This document shows positions 1-7,756 of a stretch of DNA of 26,341 bases, piece by piece. A model generated the notes under the pieces. The model was not told where the DNA came from and ran no database searches. It worked only from the letters and a program-made list of their open reading frames with translations. The position numbers were made by a program, and so were the translations under genes. Each line of letters opens with the position of its first letter. Positions within the stretch are counted from its first letter, which is position 1. This stretch comes from an uncultured Candidatus Saccharibacteria bacterium (lineage in GTDB: Bacteria; Patescibacteriota; Saccharimonadia; Saccharimonadales; Saccharimonadaceae), in contig CALHVV010000004.1 of NCBI GenBank assembly GCA_938036915.1, positions 1 through 26,341 on the forward strand. Direction: 5' to 3'.

Positions 1-372
1 AGTACCTAGTAGGACATCGATGGCTAAACAGACAGAGAGGACCTGTAGTGGCCACAGCAAGCCATAAACAGCTGATAGCCCGTAGAAAATACATGCAGAA
101 GCCCAAAAGATTCGAGAATCTATCGCCAAAGCGAACTGGGTTGAGACAAAGCCGATGGTGAATAGGATCAAATGGATACTCGTTGCATAAAAAATTATGA
201 AGGCAAAAGGGCCGGTCAAGATGAGTCCGACGAAGCCCAAGCCATAATAAGTAAGACCGAGCCATTTTGGAAGAGCAAAGAGATAAGAATAAAGAGACGA
301 TGCATTTCCTTCAGTGGTTAATTCACCGTTAACAGGCTCTCTAGAGGTCTCAAGTGACTGCTGGCTATTGTT
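1..372 (-). pseudogene. start-less membrane-protein fragment, runs off the window edge
   Basis: Reading the minus strand from 372 to 1 gives 124 codons without a stop and without any in-frame ATG or GTG. The first 35 or so residues are polar. The rest is strongly hydrophobic, with about three membrane-spanning stretches (for example GLGFVGLILTGPFAFIIF and IHLILFTIGFV). The frame is +1 relative to the uvrA reading frame it overlaps, and begins just after a stop at 373-375. The first 240 bases are about 46% G+C by hand count, visibly lower than the adjacent uvrA. The likely reading is the interior or C-terminal part of an integral membrane protein whose 5' end is lost at the junction with uvrA. 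I do not recognise the family. It could be a real gene remnant, a fusion junction or an assembly artefact. Confidence 0.45.
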
Positions 373-2771
373 TTATCTTGCTCAACCGTCATATCCAGGA
401 TATCGCTAATCGTCTTACCTTTGTAGGTGATCTCAAGCGCCTCACGATTATAGCGCTTGCCATGGCACTCAGGGCATTGAATATAGACATCGGGCAAGAA
501 GTGCATCTCAATCTTAATAACGCCATCGCCCTGGCAGTGCTCGCAGCGCCCGCCTTTAACATTGAAGCTAAAGCGCCCTGGCTTGTAGCCGCGGATATTT
601 GCCTCGGGTGTGCCCGCAAAAAGCTCGCGAATCTGTGTAAAGACACCGGTATAGGTAGCAGGGTTGGAGCGCGGGGTGCGGCCAATTGCCGACTGATCTA
701 TGACAATTGCTTTATCGAGCTGCTCCACTCCATCGATTGCATCGTGTGCACCTGGCACCGCTTGGGCACGGTGCAAGCGAGCAGTAAGTTCATTGGCAAG
801 AATGCTATTGACGAGCGTCGACTTGCCACTACCACTCACCCCCGTCACCAGCGTAAGGACGCCAAGCGGGATGGTAACGTCGATATTCTTGAGATTATTC
901 TCGCGTGCCCCGCGGATTATCAGTGCACGGCCTTGCTCAATCGGACGACGCTGAGCTGGCACTGGGATCTTCTCCGCACCAGACAGATACCGACCAGTAA
1001 TGCTCTGCGGCATGCGCGCTACCTCTGCTGGCGTACCATGCGCCACGATCTCCCCACCGTGCACGCCGGCACCTGGCCCAACATCCACCAGATAGTCAGC
1101 CGCCGCAATCGTATCTTCGTCGTGCTCTACCACCAGCACGGTATTACCTAGGTCGCGCAGGTTCTTGAGCGTCTGAATAAGGCGATCGTTGTCACGCTGG
1201 TGTAGGCCAATTGATGGCTCATCCAGCACATATAACACCCCCTGCAGGCCACTACCAATCTGCGTCGCGAGGCGAATACGCTGCGCCTCACCACCGCTGA
1301 GCGTGTTCGCTGCTCGCCCCAGCTCGAGGTAATTTAGCCCGACATTGTTCATAAAGCCCAGCCGCGCCATGATTTCTTTGACAACAAGCTTAACGATGTG
1401 CTGCTGTTCTGTACTAAATTCCAGCTGGCCTATCATATCCAGCGCATTGGCGACGTCCAGATTGCAAATATCCATAATGGAGAGGCCATTGACTGTCACT
1501 GCGAGCACCACTGGTTTGAGCCGCGCACCCTTGCAGGCCGTACACTTACGCTCCCGCATGAAGCGCTCGATATCTTTGCGCATAAACTCACTATCGGTCT
1601 CGCGATGGCGACGCTCGAGATTAGGGATGACCCCCTCGTACGTTGAGTCGTAATAGCGATTACCACTGAGGTGAATGCGATACTTTTGCTTACCTGTGCC
1701 ATAGAGCACCTTCTGTACAACATCATCACTTAGCTCCTTGACGGGTACGTGCAAGCTAAAGCCATGCTCGTCAGCTACCGCAGCCAGGCGCTTCATGTAC
1801 CACGCCTCGGCATTAAAGCGGTTGAAGGGGCGGATCGCTCCCTCGGCAATCGTCAGATTGGGGTTAAGGATGAGCTCCGGGTCAACCTCCAGACGTGTAC
1901 CGAGGCCCGTGCAAACCGGACACGCCCCCTGCGGCGCGTTGAAACTAAAGAGCCGCGGCTCGAGCTCGGGGATATCCTCGCCTGGGTGATCCATACAGGC
2001 ATAGCGCTGACTATACGTCGTGATCTCGCCACTCGTGGCGTCCAACACCTGCACCACACCACTGGCGAGCTCCAGCGCTTGCTCAACCGACTGCGAGATG
2101 CGGCTCACCATCGTTGGCGCCATCACAAAACGATCAACCACCAGCTCAATGTCATGTTTGTAGCTCTTCTGCAGCTCCGGGAATTCATCGAGCGCATACA
2201 CCACGCCATCCACCCTGGCTCGCGCAAAGCCACTGCGCATGTACTGCTCGGGGATGTGGGCAAATTCCCCTTTCTTTTGGCTCACGATCGGCGCCAGTAA
2301 CATGAGCTTGCTCCCCTCAGGAAGTTTCATAATTTCGTCGATAATAGACTGAGCTGTCCGGCGCTGGACAGGCTTGCCACAGCGCGTGCCATCGGGCATA
2401 AGAGCTGGGCAATGCGGCACCCCCACCCGAGCAAAGAGCAGGCGCAAATAATCGTAGATCTCCGTTACTGTAGCGACAGTGGAGCGCGGGTTGCGGCTCG
2501 TCGACTTCTGGTCGATGCTAATACTGGGGCTCAGGCCATCAATGGAGTCGACGTCGGGCTTATCCATAATGCCAAGGAACTGCCGTGCATAGCTGCTCAA
2601 GCTCTCCACATAGCGGCGCTGCCCCTCAGCGTAGATCGTGTCAAAGACGAGGCTCGACTTACCACTACCACTGAGGCCTGTCACCACCACAAACTGATCA
2701 CGTGGAATGGTCACGCTGACATCTTTGAGGTTATTCTGGCGCGCCCCAACAATCCGTATCTGCTCCGACAT
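318..2771 (-). CDS. uvrA: excinuclease ABC subunit A, C-terminally truncated
   Basis: UvrA is the damage-recognition ATPase of nucleotide excision repair and works as a dimer with UvrB. Visible elements are Walker A of the first ATPase (GLSGSGKSS, residues 32-40), zinc-binding cysteines in the insertion region, the CPVC pair near 284-287, the first ABC signature LSGGEAQRIRLA (491-502) with Walker B VLDEPS (515-520), the second Walker A GVSGSGKST (644-652), and the last zinc finger CEHCQGDG to CPECHGKR (743-773). Homology continues to ILDMTVEQ (791-798) and then stops. The final 19 residues do not resemble UvrA. The second signature and second Walker B, roughly 120-140 residues in a normal protein of about 940, are missing, so ATPase site function should be impaired. 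Upstream, an extended -10 lies 8 bases from the ATG with no ribosome-binding site. Family identity is certain; functionality is doubtful. Confidence 0.93.
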   Translation of the reverse strand: MSEQIRIVGARQNNLKDVSVTIPRDQFVVVTGLSGSGKSSLVFDTIYAEGQRRYVESLSSYARQFLGIMDKPDVDSIDGLSPSISIDQKSTSRNPRSTVATVTEIYDYLRLLFARVGVPHCPALMPDGTRCGKPVQRRTAQSIIDEIMKLPEGSKLMLLAPIVSQKKGEFAHIPEQYMRSGFARARVDGVVYALDEFPELQKSYKHDIELVVDRFVMAPTMVSRISQSVEQALELASGVVQVLDATSGEITTYSQRYACMDHPGEDIPELEPRLFSFNAPQGACPVCTGLGTRLEVDPELILNPNLTIAEGAIRPFNRFNAEAWYMKRLAAVADEHGFSLHVPVKELSDDVVQKVLYGTGKQKYRIHLSGNRYYDSTYEGVIPNLERRHRETDSEFMRKDIERFMRERKCTACKGARLKPVVLAVTVNGLSIMDICNLDVANALDMIGQLEFSTEQQHIVKLVVKEIMARLGFMNNVGLNYLELGRAANTLSGGEAQRIRLATQIGSGLQGVLYVLDEPSIGLHQRDNDRLIQTLKNLRDLGNTVLVVEHDEDTIAAADYLVDVGPGAGVHGGEIVAHGTPAEVARMPQSITGRYLSGAEKIPVPAQRRPIEQGRALIIRGARENNLKNIDVTIPLGVLTLVTGVSGSGKSTLVNSILANELTARLHRAQAVPGAHDAIDGVEQLDKAIVIDQSAIGRTPRSNPATYTGVFTQIRELFAGTPEANIRGYKPGRFSFNVKGGRCEHCQGDGVIKIEMHFLPDVYIQCPECHGKRYNREALEITYKGKTISDILDMTVEQDKTIASSHLRPLESLLTVN

Positions 2772-2779
2772 ATCGTCTT

Positions 2780-2788
2780 ATTGTAGCA
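2780..2788 (-). promoter_or_regulatory. uvrA promoter, extended -10
   Basis: On the minus strand the sequence is TGC-TACAAT, an extended -10 element, followed by 8 bases and the uvrA ATG. Transcription starting about 7 bases after the -10 would leave almost no 5' leader. No good -35 hexamer is seen. Confidence 0.55.
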
Positions 2789-2819
2789 TGTATACTGGTG
2801 AGATACTAGATTTGTGCAA

Positions 2820-2836
2820 GAGGCCAACTGAGCCTC
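2820..2836 (-). terminator. weak hairpin downstream of the YhhN-like gene
   Basis: GAGGC and GCCTC form a five-pair stem around a seven-base loop, about 20 bases after the stop of the YhhN-like gene. It is followed on the minus strand by TTGCACAAAT rather than a clean U-tract, so termination is only possible, not convincing. Confidence 0.25.
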
Positions 2837-2854
2837 CCCGCATCTTTTAGGGTG

Positions 2855-3595
2855 CTACACTCGCGATGTAAGCCGCTCCTTCTTTGGTCGGCTTGCCGCA
2901 ACATAAGAGGCGAGACCACACCAATACAATGGCATAATACTATAGATAATCCATGCTTCAGATGCTTTACCAAAGAGCTGCAGCGCAAGGGCCGACTCCG
3001 AGGCAGCAAGTATTGTCCCATTACAACTGCCCACGCTCCACCGTAGCCGATAGTCTGTCAGAGCTGCCGCTGTCCCGCTCGTCGTCAGCACCATAAGTAC
3101 AGCAGCATACACTTTTATTGCTCCAGCAAGGAGCGGGCTTCCTATACGCGGTAGCACGCTGTGTAGTATCGAATATACCATTATTGCATTGCCCATGAAG
3201 GTAGCTAGCAGCAATCCCCAATTTATGCGCCTGGCGGCCCCCTTCGCAAGGGCAAAGATGAGGCGCCACAAATTTATAACACAGAGCACCAGATACGCCA
3301 GCAAAGACACCCCCAGCCCAACGATGAGATGCGAGAAGGGCAAGAACGCCACCAGCGAGTCGGCCACAGCAAACAGCACAAGTGCTACGAGAAGGAGCCA
3401 CGTCGTTGGCTGCTGCCGATCGCTATAGCGCCAAACTGCAAGAAAAATCATCATCGTTGTGAGTGGGCTCATTGCTTTTTGCAGCCACCACCACTGATCT
3501 GCTGGGGCAAACTGCAGCAGCTGCCACACCACCGCGCAGAGTAGTACTGGCCAGAGAACTCTCAAGAGTCTCGTTAGTTTCATCGTTAGATTCAT
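2855..3595 (-). CDS. YhhN-like integral membrane protein
   Basis: This is a 246-residue protein made almost entirely of hydrophobic helices, with seven to eight likely membrane segments and a basic C-terminus (RPKKERLTSRV). The pattern resembles the YhhN/TMEM86 family: an early helix ending FAVADSLVAFLPF, a helix after it starting LIVGLGVSLLAYLVL, a middle VYAAVLMVLTTSG segment, and a late ASESALALQLFGKAS element corresponding to the family's second S-D/E-S-L-A signature. Some family members are lysoplasmalogenases that cleave the vinyl-ether bond of lysoplasmalogen; whether this one has that activity cannot be judged. The start MNLTMK at 3595 is chosen because a good promoter places its -10 seven bases upstream; a longer TTG-initiated reading to 3637 would run through that promoter. 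Assignment to the family is by eye. Confidence 0.6.
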   Translation of the reverse strand: MNLTMKLTRLLRVLWPVLLCAVVWQLLQFAPADQWWWLQKAMSPLTTMMIFLAVWRYSDRQQPTTWLLLVALVLFAVADSLVAFLPFSHLIVGLGVSLLAYLVLCVINLWRLIFALAKGAARRINWGLLLATFMGNAIMVYSILHSVLPRIGSPLLAGAIKVYAAVLMVLTTSGTAAALTDYRLRWSVGSCNGTILAASESALALQLFGKASEAWIIYSIMPLYWCGLASYVAASRPKKERLTSRV

Positions 3596-3602
3596 AGAAA
3601 AT

Positions 3603-3632
3603 ATAGTAGCCCACCCTACATACAGATTGCAA
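3603..3632 (-). promoter_or_regulatory. promoter of the YhhN-like gene
   Basis: On the minus strand TTGCAA (3632-3627) is separated by 18 bases from TACTAT (3608-3603), which is followed by 7 bases and the ATG at 3595. This predicts transcription starting at or next to the start codon, meaning a leaderless message. Confidence 0.6.
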
Positions 3633-3676
3633 GCCAATCAGTGTATTATCCAGAGCCAGATGTTTCTCACTCAAAT

Positions 3677-4336
3677 TTACCGAGCGAAATACCGAGCAAT
3701 GGCCTCTTCCGCCTCCGCCCAGGTGCGGCACTCAATAGCGCGCGGATCGTCGATCGTAGCGCCGGGATGCCATGGCCGTTCGCCAAATAAAATTGCCAAG
3801 CCAAGCGGTGCATCATCTCCTGCGAGGCCACGCTCAAGATGATGTGGCGAGTCATCAATTGCAACCTCCATATTATGCTGCCGGTATGTTTCTGTCTTTG
3901 AGTTAGTCATTATCTTAATGCCGTCCTCGGTTTCGACTGGCCGCTGCGTCAAAATAACCTCTTCGAAGACATCAGGCAGATACTTTTCGATGCTCTGCTG
4001 TGTCACATCTGCCAGGCCATAGTGCCGAGCCGAAACTGCATAGAGTCGATACGTGGCCGCTAGTCTTCGCAACGCCTCAATCGTCTCTCTGTCTGGGACT
4101 TGCATCTCCTCAAACCAACCAGGCTTCACCATACCTGGCGTCGTCCCCAGTTGCAGTCCATTAAATCGCTCCTGCACTTCTTCTTGTGGTACGTCCCAGG
4201 TCGATTGTGGCATATTAGGCTGAAAGTTGGTACCGTAATGCTCGTTATATGCCGCCACTAGCCCTTCAGCACAAGGGAAAACAACGTCATCAAGATCAAC
4301 GGCAATGGCAGGTCTGTTGATTTTTACGTATTCCAT
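3677..4336 (-). CDS. HAD-superfamily hydrolase, 5'-nucleotidase-like
   Basis: A 219-residue soluble protein with HAD phosphatase motifs: motif I VDLDDVVF (aspartates 14 and 16, nucleophile and acid/base), a motif II-like AVSAR around residue 106, a lysine in the NSKTETY segment, and the acidic motif AIDDSPHH near 160. This arrangement and length fit the deoxyribonucleotidase/NT5C-type group acting on nucleoside monophosphates, though substrate cannot be read from sequence. The ATG at 4336 is preferred over an ATG 18 bases upstream because AAAGGA sits 7 bases before it. The stop of the NUDIX gene is only 25 bases upstream, so the two are probably cotranscribed. Both together suggest nucleotide-pool cleaning or salvage (inference). 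Confidence 0.7.
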   Translation of the reverse strand: MEYVKINRPAIAVDLDDVVFPCAEGLVAAYNEHYGTNFQPNMPQSTWDVPQEEVQERFNGLQLGTTPGMVKPGWFEEMQVPDRETIEALRRLAATYRLYAVSARHYGLADVTQQSIEKYLPDVFEEVILTQRPVETEDGIKIMTNSKTETYRQHNMEVAIDDSPHHLERGLAGDDAPLGLAILFGERPWHPGATIDDPRAIECRTWAEAEEAIARYFAR

Positions 4337-4361
4337 AATAGATTCCTTTATCATTCACCGG

Positions 4362-4862
4362 TTATAGCAGCTCTGGTCGTTCCTGCTGGGCGTAGTGCCG
4401 CAATGAGCTGATATAGTGCACAGCCGCCGCAAAGGGATAGTCAGTCCGTGGCGTGATAGGCTGCTGCATAAACTCATCTGGTGTGAGCCATTGGTAGCTA
4501 CTGTGCTCCCAACTGAGGGTAATTTCTGGCGCATCGCCATCAACGCGTGCCGCATAGCACATATAGCTTAGTCGCTGGCCATCGGGGTGCGGCAGTACGT
4601 GCTCGAAGGCCACACTCAGCTGGCTCGGTGCAAAGCCAAGGCCAGTCTCTTCTTCTATCTCCCGCCGTGCTGCCTCAAGTGGTGTCTCGCCAGGCTCGAC
4701 TATGCCACCAGGCAGGTCGGCACCGTGCGGAAAGAGCGGATGTGTATTACTGCGCTCAAGAACGAGAACTTTGCCAGTCGCATCAACAATGAGTGCTTTG
4801 GCTAAGAAATGGGGGTGGTCATTCTCTGGTTGGATTGCCCGAGTAAAATATATGTTTGTCAT
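4362..4862 (-). CDS. NUDIX hydrolase
   Basis: A 166-residue protein with a complete Nudix box: G53, E59, then REIEEETGL at 67-75, matching GX5EX7REUXEEXGU, which binds the catalytic divalent metal for cleaving nucleoside diphosphate-X compounds. The box is flanked by the usual KALIVDATGKVLVLER strand pair and a C-terminal WLTPDEF segment typical of MutT-like members. The substrate is unknown. The ATG at 4862 is chosen because a perfect TATAAT lies 7 bases upstream; longer reading from a TTG would place the promoter inside the gene. It is the first gene of a pair with the HAD hydrolase. Confidence 0.85.
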   Translation of the reverse strand: MTNIYFTRAIQPENDHPHFLAKALIVDATGKVLVLERSNTHPLFPHGADLPGGIVEPGETPLEAARREIEEETGLGFAPSQLSVAFEHVLPHPDGQRLSYMCYAARVDGDAPEITLSWEHSSYQWLTPDEFMQQPITPRTDYPFAAAVHYISSLRHYAQQERPELL

Positions 4863-4869
4863 GGCGTCT

Positions 4870-4875
4870 ATTATA
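4870..4875 (-). promoter_or_regulatory. NUDIX-HAD promoter, -10 element
   Basis: A perfect TATAAT on the minus strand ends 7 bases before the NUDIX ATG. No Shine-Dalgarno sequence fits between them, so the transcript is predicted to be leaderless. A matching -35 hexamer is not evident. Confidence 0.5.
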
Positions 4876-5036
4876 CACAAAAGAATGGAGGCTGATTGCT
4901 GCTATATCCTTTTTGATCTCACAGAAGGTTAGTCGCTGAAACATCAATGCCTTATATTGCTCTTATGAGTATACGCACTTGACGCTAAGAAAACAGTGCT
5001 GAGCAAATCACGTGCACCTATCAAAACTCGCGTTAG

Positions 5037-5063
5037 TTAGCACTCTTGCACCGAGAGTGCTAA
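5037..5063 (+). promoter_or_regulatory. CIRCE element (HrcA operator)
   Basis: The sequence TTAGCACTC, a nine-base spacer TTGCACCGA, and GAGTGCTAA is an exact match to the known CIRCE consensus bound by the heat-shock repressor HrcA. It lies 128 bases upstream of the clpB start and overlaps the -35 region of its promoter, the standard arrangement for repression released on heat shock. This implies an hrcA gene elsewhere in the genome. Confidence 0.95.
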
Positions 5064-5074
5064 TTTGCTACTAT
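5046..5074 (+). promoter_or_regulatory. clpB promoter
   Basis: TTGCAC (5046-5051), which is part of the CIRCE spacer, is followed after 17 bases by TACTAT (5069-5074). The overlap with CIRCE means HrcA binding would block RNA polymerase. The predicted start near 5081 gives a leader of about 110 bases. Confidence 0.6.
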
Positions 5075-5080
5075 ACCAAT

Positions 5081-5190
5081 AGGCCACGCGGCTGATACCC
5101 AGCGCGATCGGCCACCCGTTTTTAAGCAACTAATCGGGCGTTCTGTTGCCCGCACTATATAACTACAATGATAACTACAAGGAGGAATAT
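5081..5190 (+). other. clpB 5' leader
   Basis: This untranslated leader contains a small hairpin, CGGGC at 5135-5139 with GCCCG at 5148-5152, a ten-base direct repeat ATAACTACAA at 5159-5168 and 5171-5180, and a strong ribosome-binding site AAGGAGG at 5179-5185, five bases before the ATG. It is one of the few long leaders in the window. Confidence 0.5.
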
Positions 5191-7341
5191 ATGCCACCAA
5201 ACATGAACCAACAAGATAACAAAAAGCCTCTCGAGCAATTTGGCACCGACCTCACCGCTCTGGCGCGTGAGGGCAAGCTCGACCCAGTGATCGGCCGGGA
5301 TGAAGAGATTCGCCGCACCATGCAGATCCTCAGCCGGCGCACCAAGAATAACCCCGTACTGATCGGTGAACCCGGCGTCGGTAAAACCGCCATCGTCGAG
5401 GCCTTGGCGCAGCGCATCGTTAAGGGGAACGTGCCGGCCTCGCTGCAGGATAAACGGCTCATTAGTCTGGAAATCTCCAGCTTACTAGCAGGCGCCAGCT
5501 TCCGTGGTCAGTTTGAAGAGCGCCTCAAGGGTGTACTCAAAGAGGTAGAGGAAGCGGCTGGCGAGATCATTCTCTTCGTCGATGAAATCCACACCATGGT
5601 CGGCGCCGGCAAAGGCGAAGGCAGTATGGACGCCGGCAATATGCTCAAACCTGCCCTGGCCCGCGGCAAGCTCCACATGATTGGTGCCACCACGCTGGCC
5701 GAGTACCGCCAGCATGTCGAGAAGGACGCGGCGCTGGAGCGGCGCTTTCAGCCAGTTTACGTCGGCGAGCCGAGTTTTGACGACACCATCGCTATCTTGC
5801 GTGGCCTCAAGGAAAAGTACGAAGTCCACCACGGTGTCAAGATTGCTGATGATGCGATTGTGGCGGCAGCGCGGCTGTCTACCCGCTACTTGCCTGACCG
5901 CTTTTTGCCCGACAAGGCGGTTGACCTGCTGGACGAAGCAACCAGCGCGCTCAAGATGCAGCTAGAGAGCGTGCCGATTAGCCTGGATCGGCTCAATAAC
6001 CGCCGCTTGCAACTAGAGATTGAAGAGGCCGCACTGAAAAAAGATAAATCCGACCACGCCAAGGCCCGCAAAGCAGAAATCAAGCAGCAGATCGCTGACC
6101 TCCGGGCTCAGGCTAAAGCGATTGACAGCAAATGGCAGCACGAAAAGGATATCCTCCAGACCGTCAACACCGCTGCCGAAAAAATGGATAGTCTGCGCTC
6201 TCGTCTTGAAATCGCTGAACGCGACGCCGATCTGGCTACTGCCAGCCGTATCAAATACGGCGATATGCCAGAGCTAGAGAAAAAGCTGGCCGCCGCCCGC
6301 CAGGAACTAGCGGCCATCCCACCGGCCGACCGCCTGCTGCGTGAAGAAGTCACGCCCGACGATATCGCTAGTGTGGTGGCGCGCTGGACGGGCATACCGG
6401 TAGAGCGGCTGATGGAAAGCGAATCGAGTAAATTAACCAAGCTTGAAGACTCGATCGGCCGCCAAGTTATCGGTCAAGACCGCGCCGTGGCTGCCGTGGC
6501 GAGCGCTATTCGCCGTTCACGCGCTGGCCTCGCCGATACCAACCGGCCGATTGGTTCCTTCCTCTTCCTTGGCCCAACTGGGGTTGGCAAAACAGAGGTA
6601 GCCCGCAGCCTGTGCCGCGAATTATTCGACGACGAGCACGCCATGATCCGCATCGATATGAGCGAATATATGGAGCGTCACGCCGTAGCCCGCCTGATTG
6701 GCTCGCCACCAGGTTACGTTGGTTACGACCAAGGCGGGCAACTGACCGAAGCAGTACGCCGCCGCCCCTACAGCGTGGTACTGTTTGATGAAATCGAGAA
6801 GGCCCACCCCGACGTCTTTAACGTGCTCTTACAGGTATTAGACGACGGCCGTCTAACTGATGGCCAAGGCCGGACGATCGACTTCAGTAACACCATTATC
6901 ATCATGACCAGCAATGTTGGCTCGCAGATGATTATGGACTTTAGTGGCGATGACCTGTCTGTGCTGGACAATAAAATGCTCGAGGTGCTGCGTCAGCATT
7001 TCCGCCCAGAATTCCTCAACCGTATCGACGATATCGTGATCTTCGACCGTATTCACGAGCAAGCCATGCGAGCCATCGTTGACGTGCAGCTCGAGCGTGT
7101 TGCCCGCCAAGTCAAAGACAGCCGTGATATCACACTGGCGTTTGACGAGAGCGTCCGCGACATGCTAGCGCGCGACGGCTACGACCCGAGCTTCGGTGCC
7201 CGGCCACTCAAGCGCTTGGTGCAAAAGCGCATCCTTGACCCGCTGGCGCTGGAGCTGATCGATGGGCGAATTCACGAAGGTATGACGGTGGTAGCCAAGG
7301 TAGCTGATGGGCGAGTCACCTTTAGCCCGCAGGCGTCCTAG
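5191..7341 (+). CDS. clpB: ClpB-type disaggregase lacking the N-terminal domain
   Basis: An AAA+ unfoldase that extracts polypeptides from aggregates, normally with DnaK. The 716 residues contain the first ATPase domain (Walker A GEPGVGKT 59-66, Walker B LFVDE 128-132), the coiled-coil middle domain about 253-375 that distinguishes ClpB from ClpA/ClpC, and the second ATPase domain (Walker A GPTGVGKT 461-468, Walker B VLFDE 530-534, pore loop GYVGY 508-512). The first pore loop has Phe104 (SFRGQFEER) where Tyr is usual. The roughly 150-residue Clp_N substrate-binding domain is absent: the protein opens at LEQFGTDLTALA, the start of the first ATPase module, as in short ClpB isoforms. ATG 5191 is fixed by the AAGGAGG site. 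CIRCE upstream indicates HrcA-controlled heat-shock expression. Confidence 0.95.
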   Translation: MPPNMNQQDNKKPLEQFGTDLTALAREGKLDPVIGRDEEIRRTMQILSRRTKNNPVLIGEPGVGKTAIVEALAQRIVKGNVPASLQDKRLISLEISSLLAGASFRGQFEERLKGVLKEVEEAAGEIILFVDEIHTMVGAGKGEGSMDAGNMLKPALARGKLHMIGATTLAEYRQHVEKDAALERRFQPVYVGEPSFDDTIAILRGLKEKYEVHHGVKIADDAIVAAARLSTRYLPDRFLPDKAVDLLDEATSALKMQLESVPISLDRLNNRRLQLEIEEAALKKDKSDHAKARKAEIKQQIADLRAQAKAIDSKWQHEKDILQTVNTAAEKMDSLRSRLEIAERDADLATASRIKYGDMPELEKKLAAARQELAAIPPADRLLREEVTPDDIASVVARWTGIPVERLMESESSKLTKLEDSIGRQVIGQDRAVAAVASAIRRSRAGLADTNRPIGSFLFLGPTGVGKTEVARSLCRELFDDEHAMIRIDMSEYMERHAVARLIGSPPGYVGYDQGGQLTEAVRRRPYSVVLFDEIEKAHPDVFNVLLQVLDDGRLTDGQGRTIDFSNTIIIMTSNVGSQMIMDFSGDDLSVLDNKMLEVLRQHFRPEFLNRIDDIVIFDRIHEQAMRAIVDVQLERVARQVKDSRDITLAFDESVRDMLARDGYDPSFGARPLKRLVQKRILDPLALELIDGRIHEGMTVVAKVADGRVTFSPQAS

Positions 7342-7405
7342 TAGCTTTTACTCACCAAAGATGCTATAGTAGCACGATAACCATTAATAAGGAGACAACG
7401 ACACT

Positions 7406-7660
7406 ATGACTATACTTGTATGGCTTATCATCGGTGGTGTGGCCGGCTGGCTGGCATCTAAGGTGGTAAACCAAGGTAAGGGCTCAGGCCCGCTCACCAA
7501 CATCATCGTTGGTATCATCGGCGCAATGCTGGGTGGCTGGCTGGTCAGCCTGATGGGCGGCAGTGCCGATGTGCTGACCGGCTTTAACTTCGCTAGCCTG
7601 CTGACCGCCTTCTTTGGCGCAGTTGTGCTGCTGGTTATCCTCAAGCTTATCAAAAAATAA
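7406..7660 (+). CDS. GlsB/YeaQ/YmgE-family small membrane protein
   Basis: An 84-residue protein with three hydrophobic helices and glycine-rich packing: IIGGVAGWLASKVV, then NIIVGIIGAMLGGWLV, then a final hydrophobic helix ending KLIKK. This matches the transglycosylase-associated/GlsB stress-response family in length and in its GxxGWLA and GxxGAxxGG signatures. The biochemical role is unknown; members are often induced by envelope or general stress. AAGGAG at 7389-7394 precedes the ATG. A TATAGT hexamer at 7365-7370 may be its own -10, but readthrough from clpB, 64 bases upstream, is also possible because no terminator separates them. Confidence 0.85.
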   Translation: MTILVWLIIGGVAGWLASKVVNQGKGSGPLTNIIVGIIGAMLGGWLVSLMGGSADVLTGFNFASLLTAFFGAVVLLVILKLIKK

Positions 7661-7685
7661 GCTCAGGCCAAGCCAACTTCAACAC

Positions 7686-7716
7686 AAAACACCCCAGGGG
7701 ATGGCTGGGGTGTTTT
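7686..7716. terminator. bidirectional rho-independent terminator
   Basis: AAAACACCCCAG and CTGGGGTGTTTT form a perfect twelve-pair stem with a seven-base loop, with A and T tracts at the two ends. It lies between the convergent glsB-like gene and the COG0523 gene and should serve both. Confidence 0.9.
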
Positions 7717-7756
7717 ATATGGGATGAGTTAGGCTGCACAAAAGTCTTTGTAAGGC

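Noticed and set aside
109..120. TTCGAGAATC resembling a tRNA T-loop
   Set aside because: No flanking acceptor, anticodon or D-arm pairing could be drawn around it, and it lies within an open membrane-protein frame.
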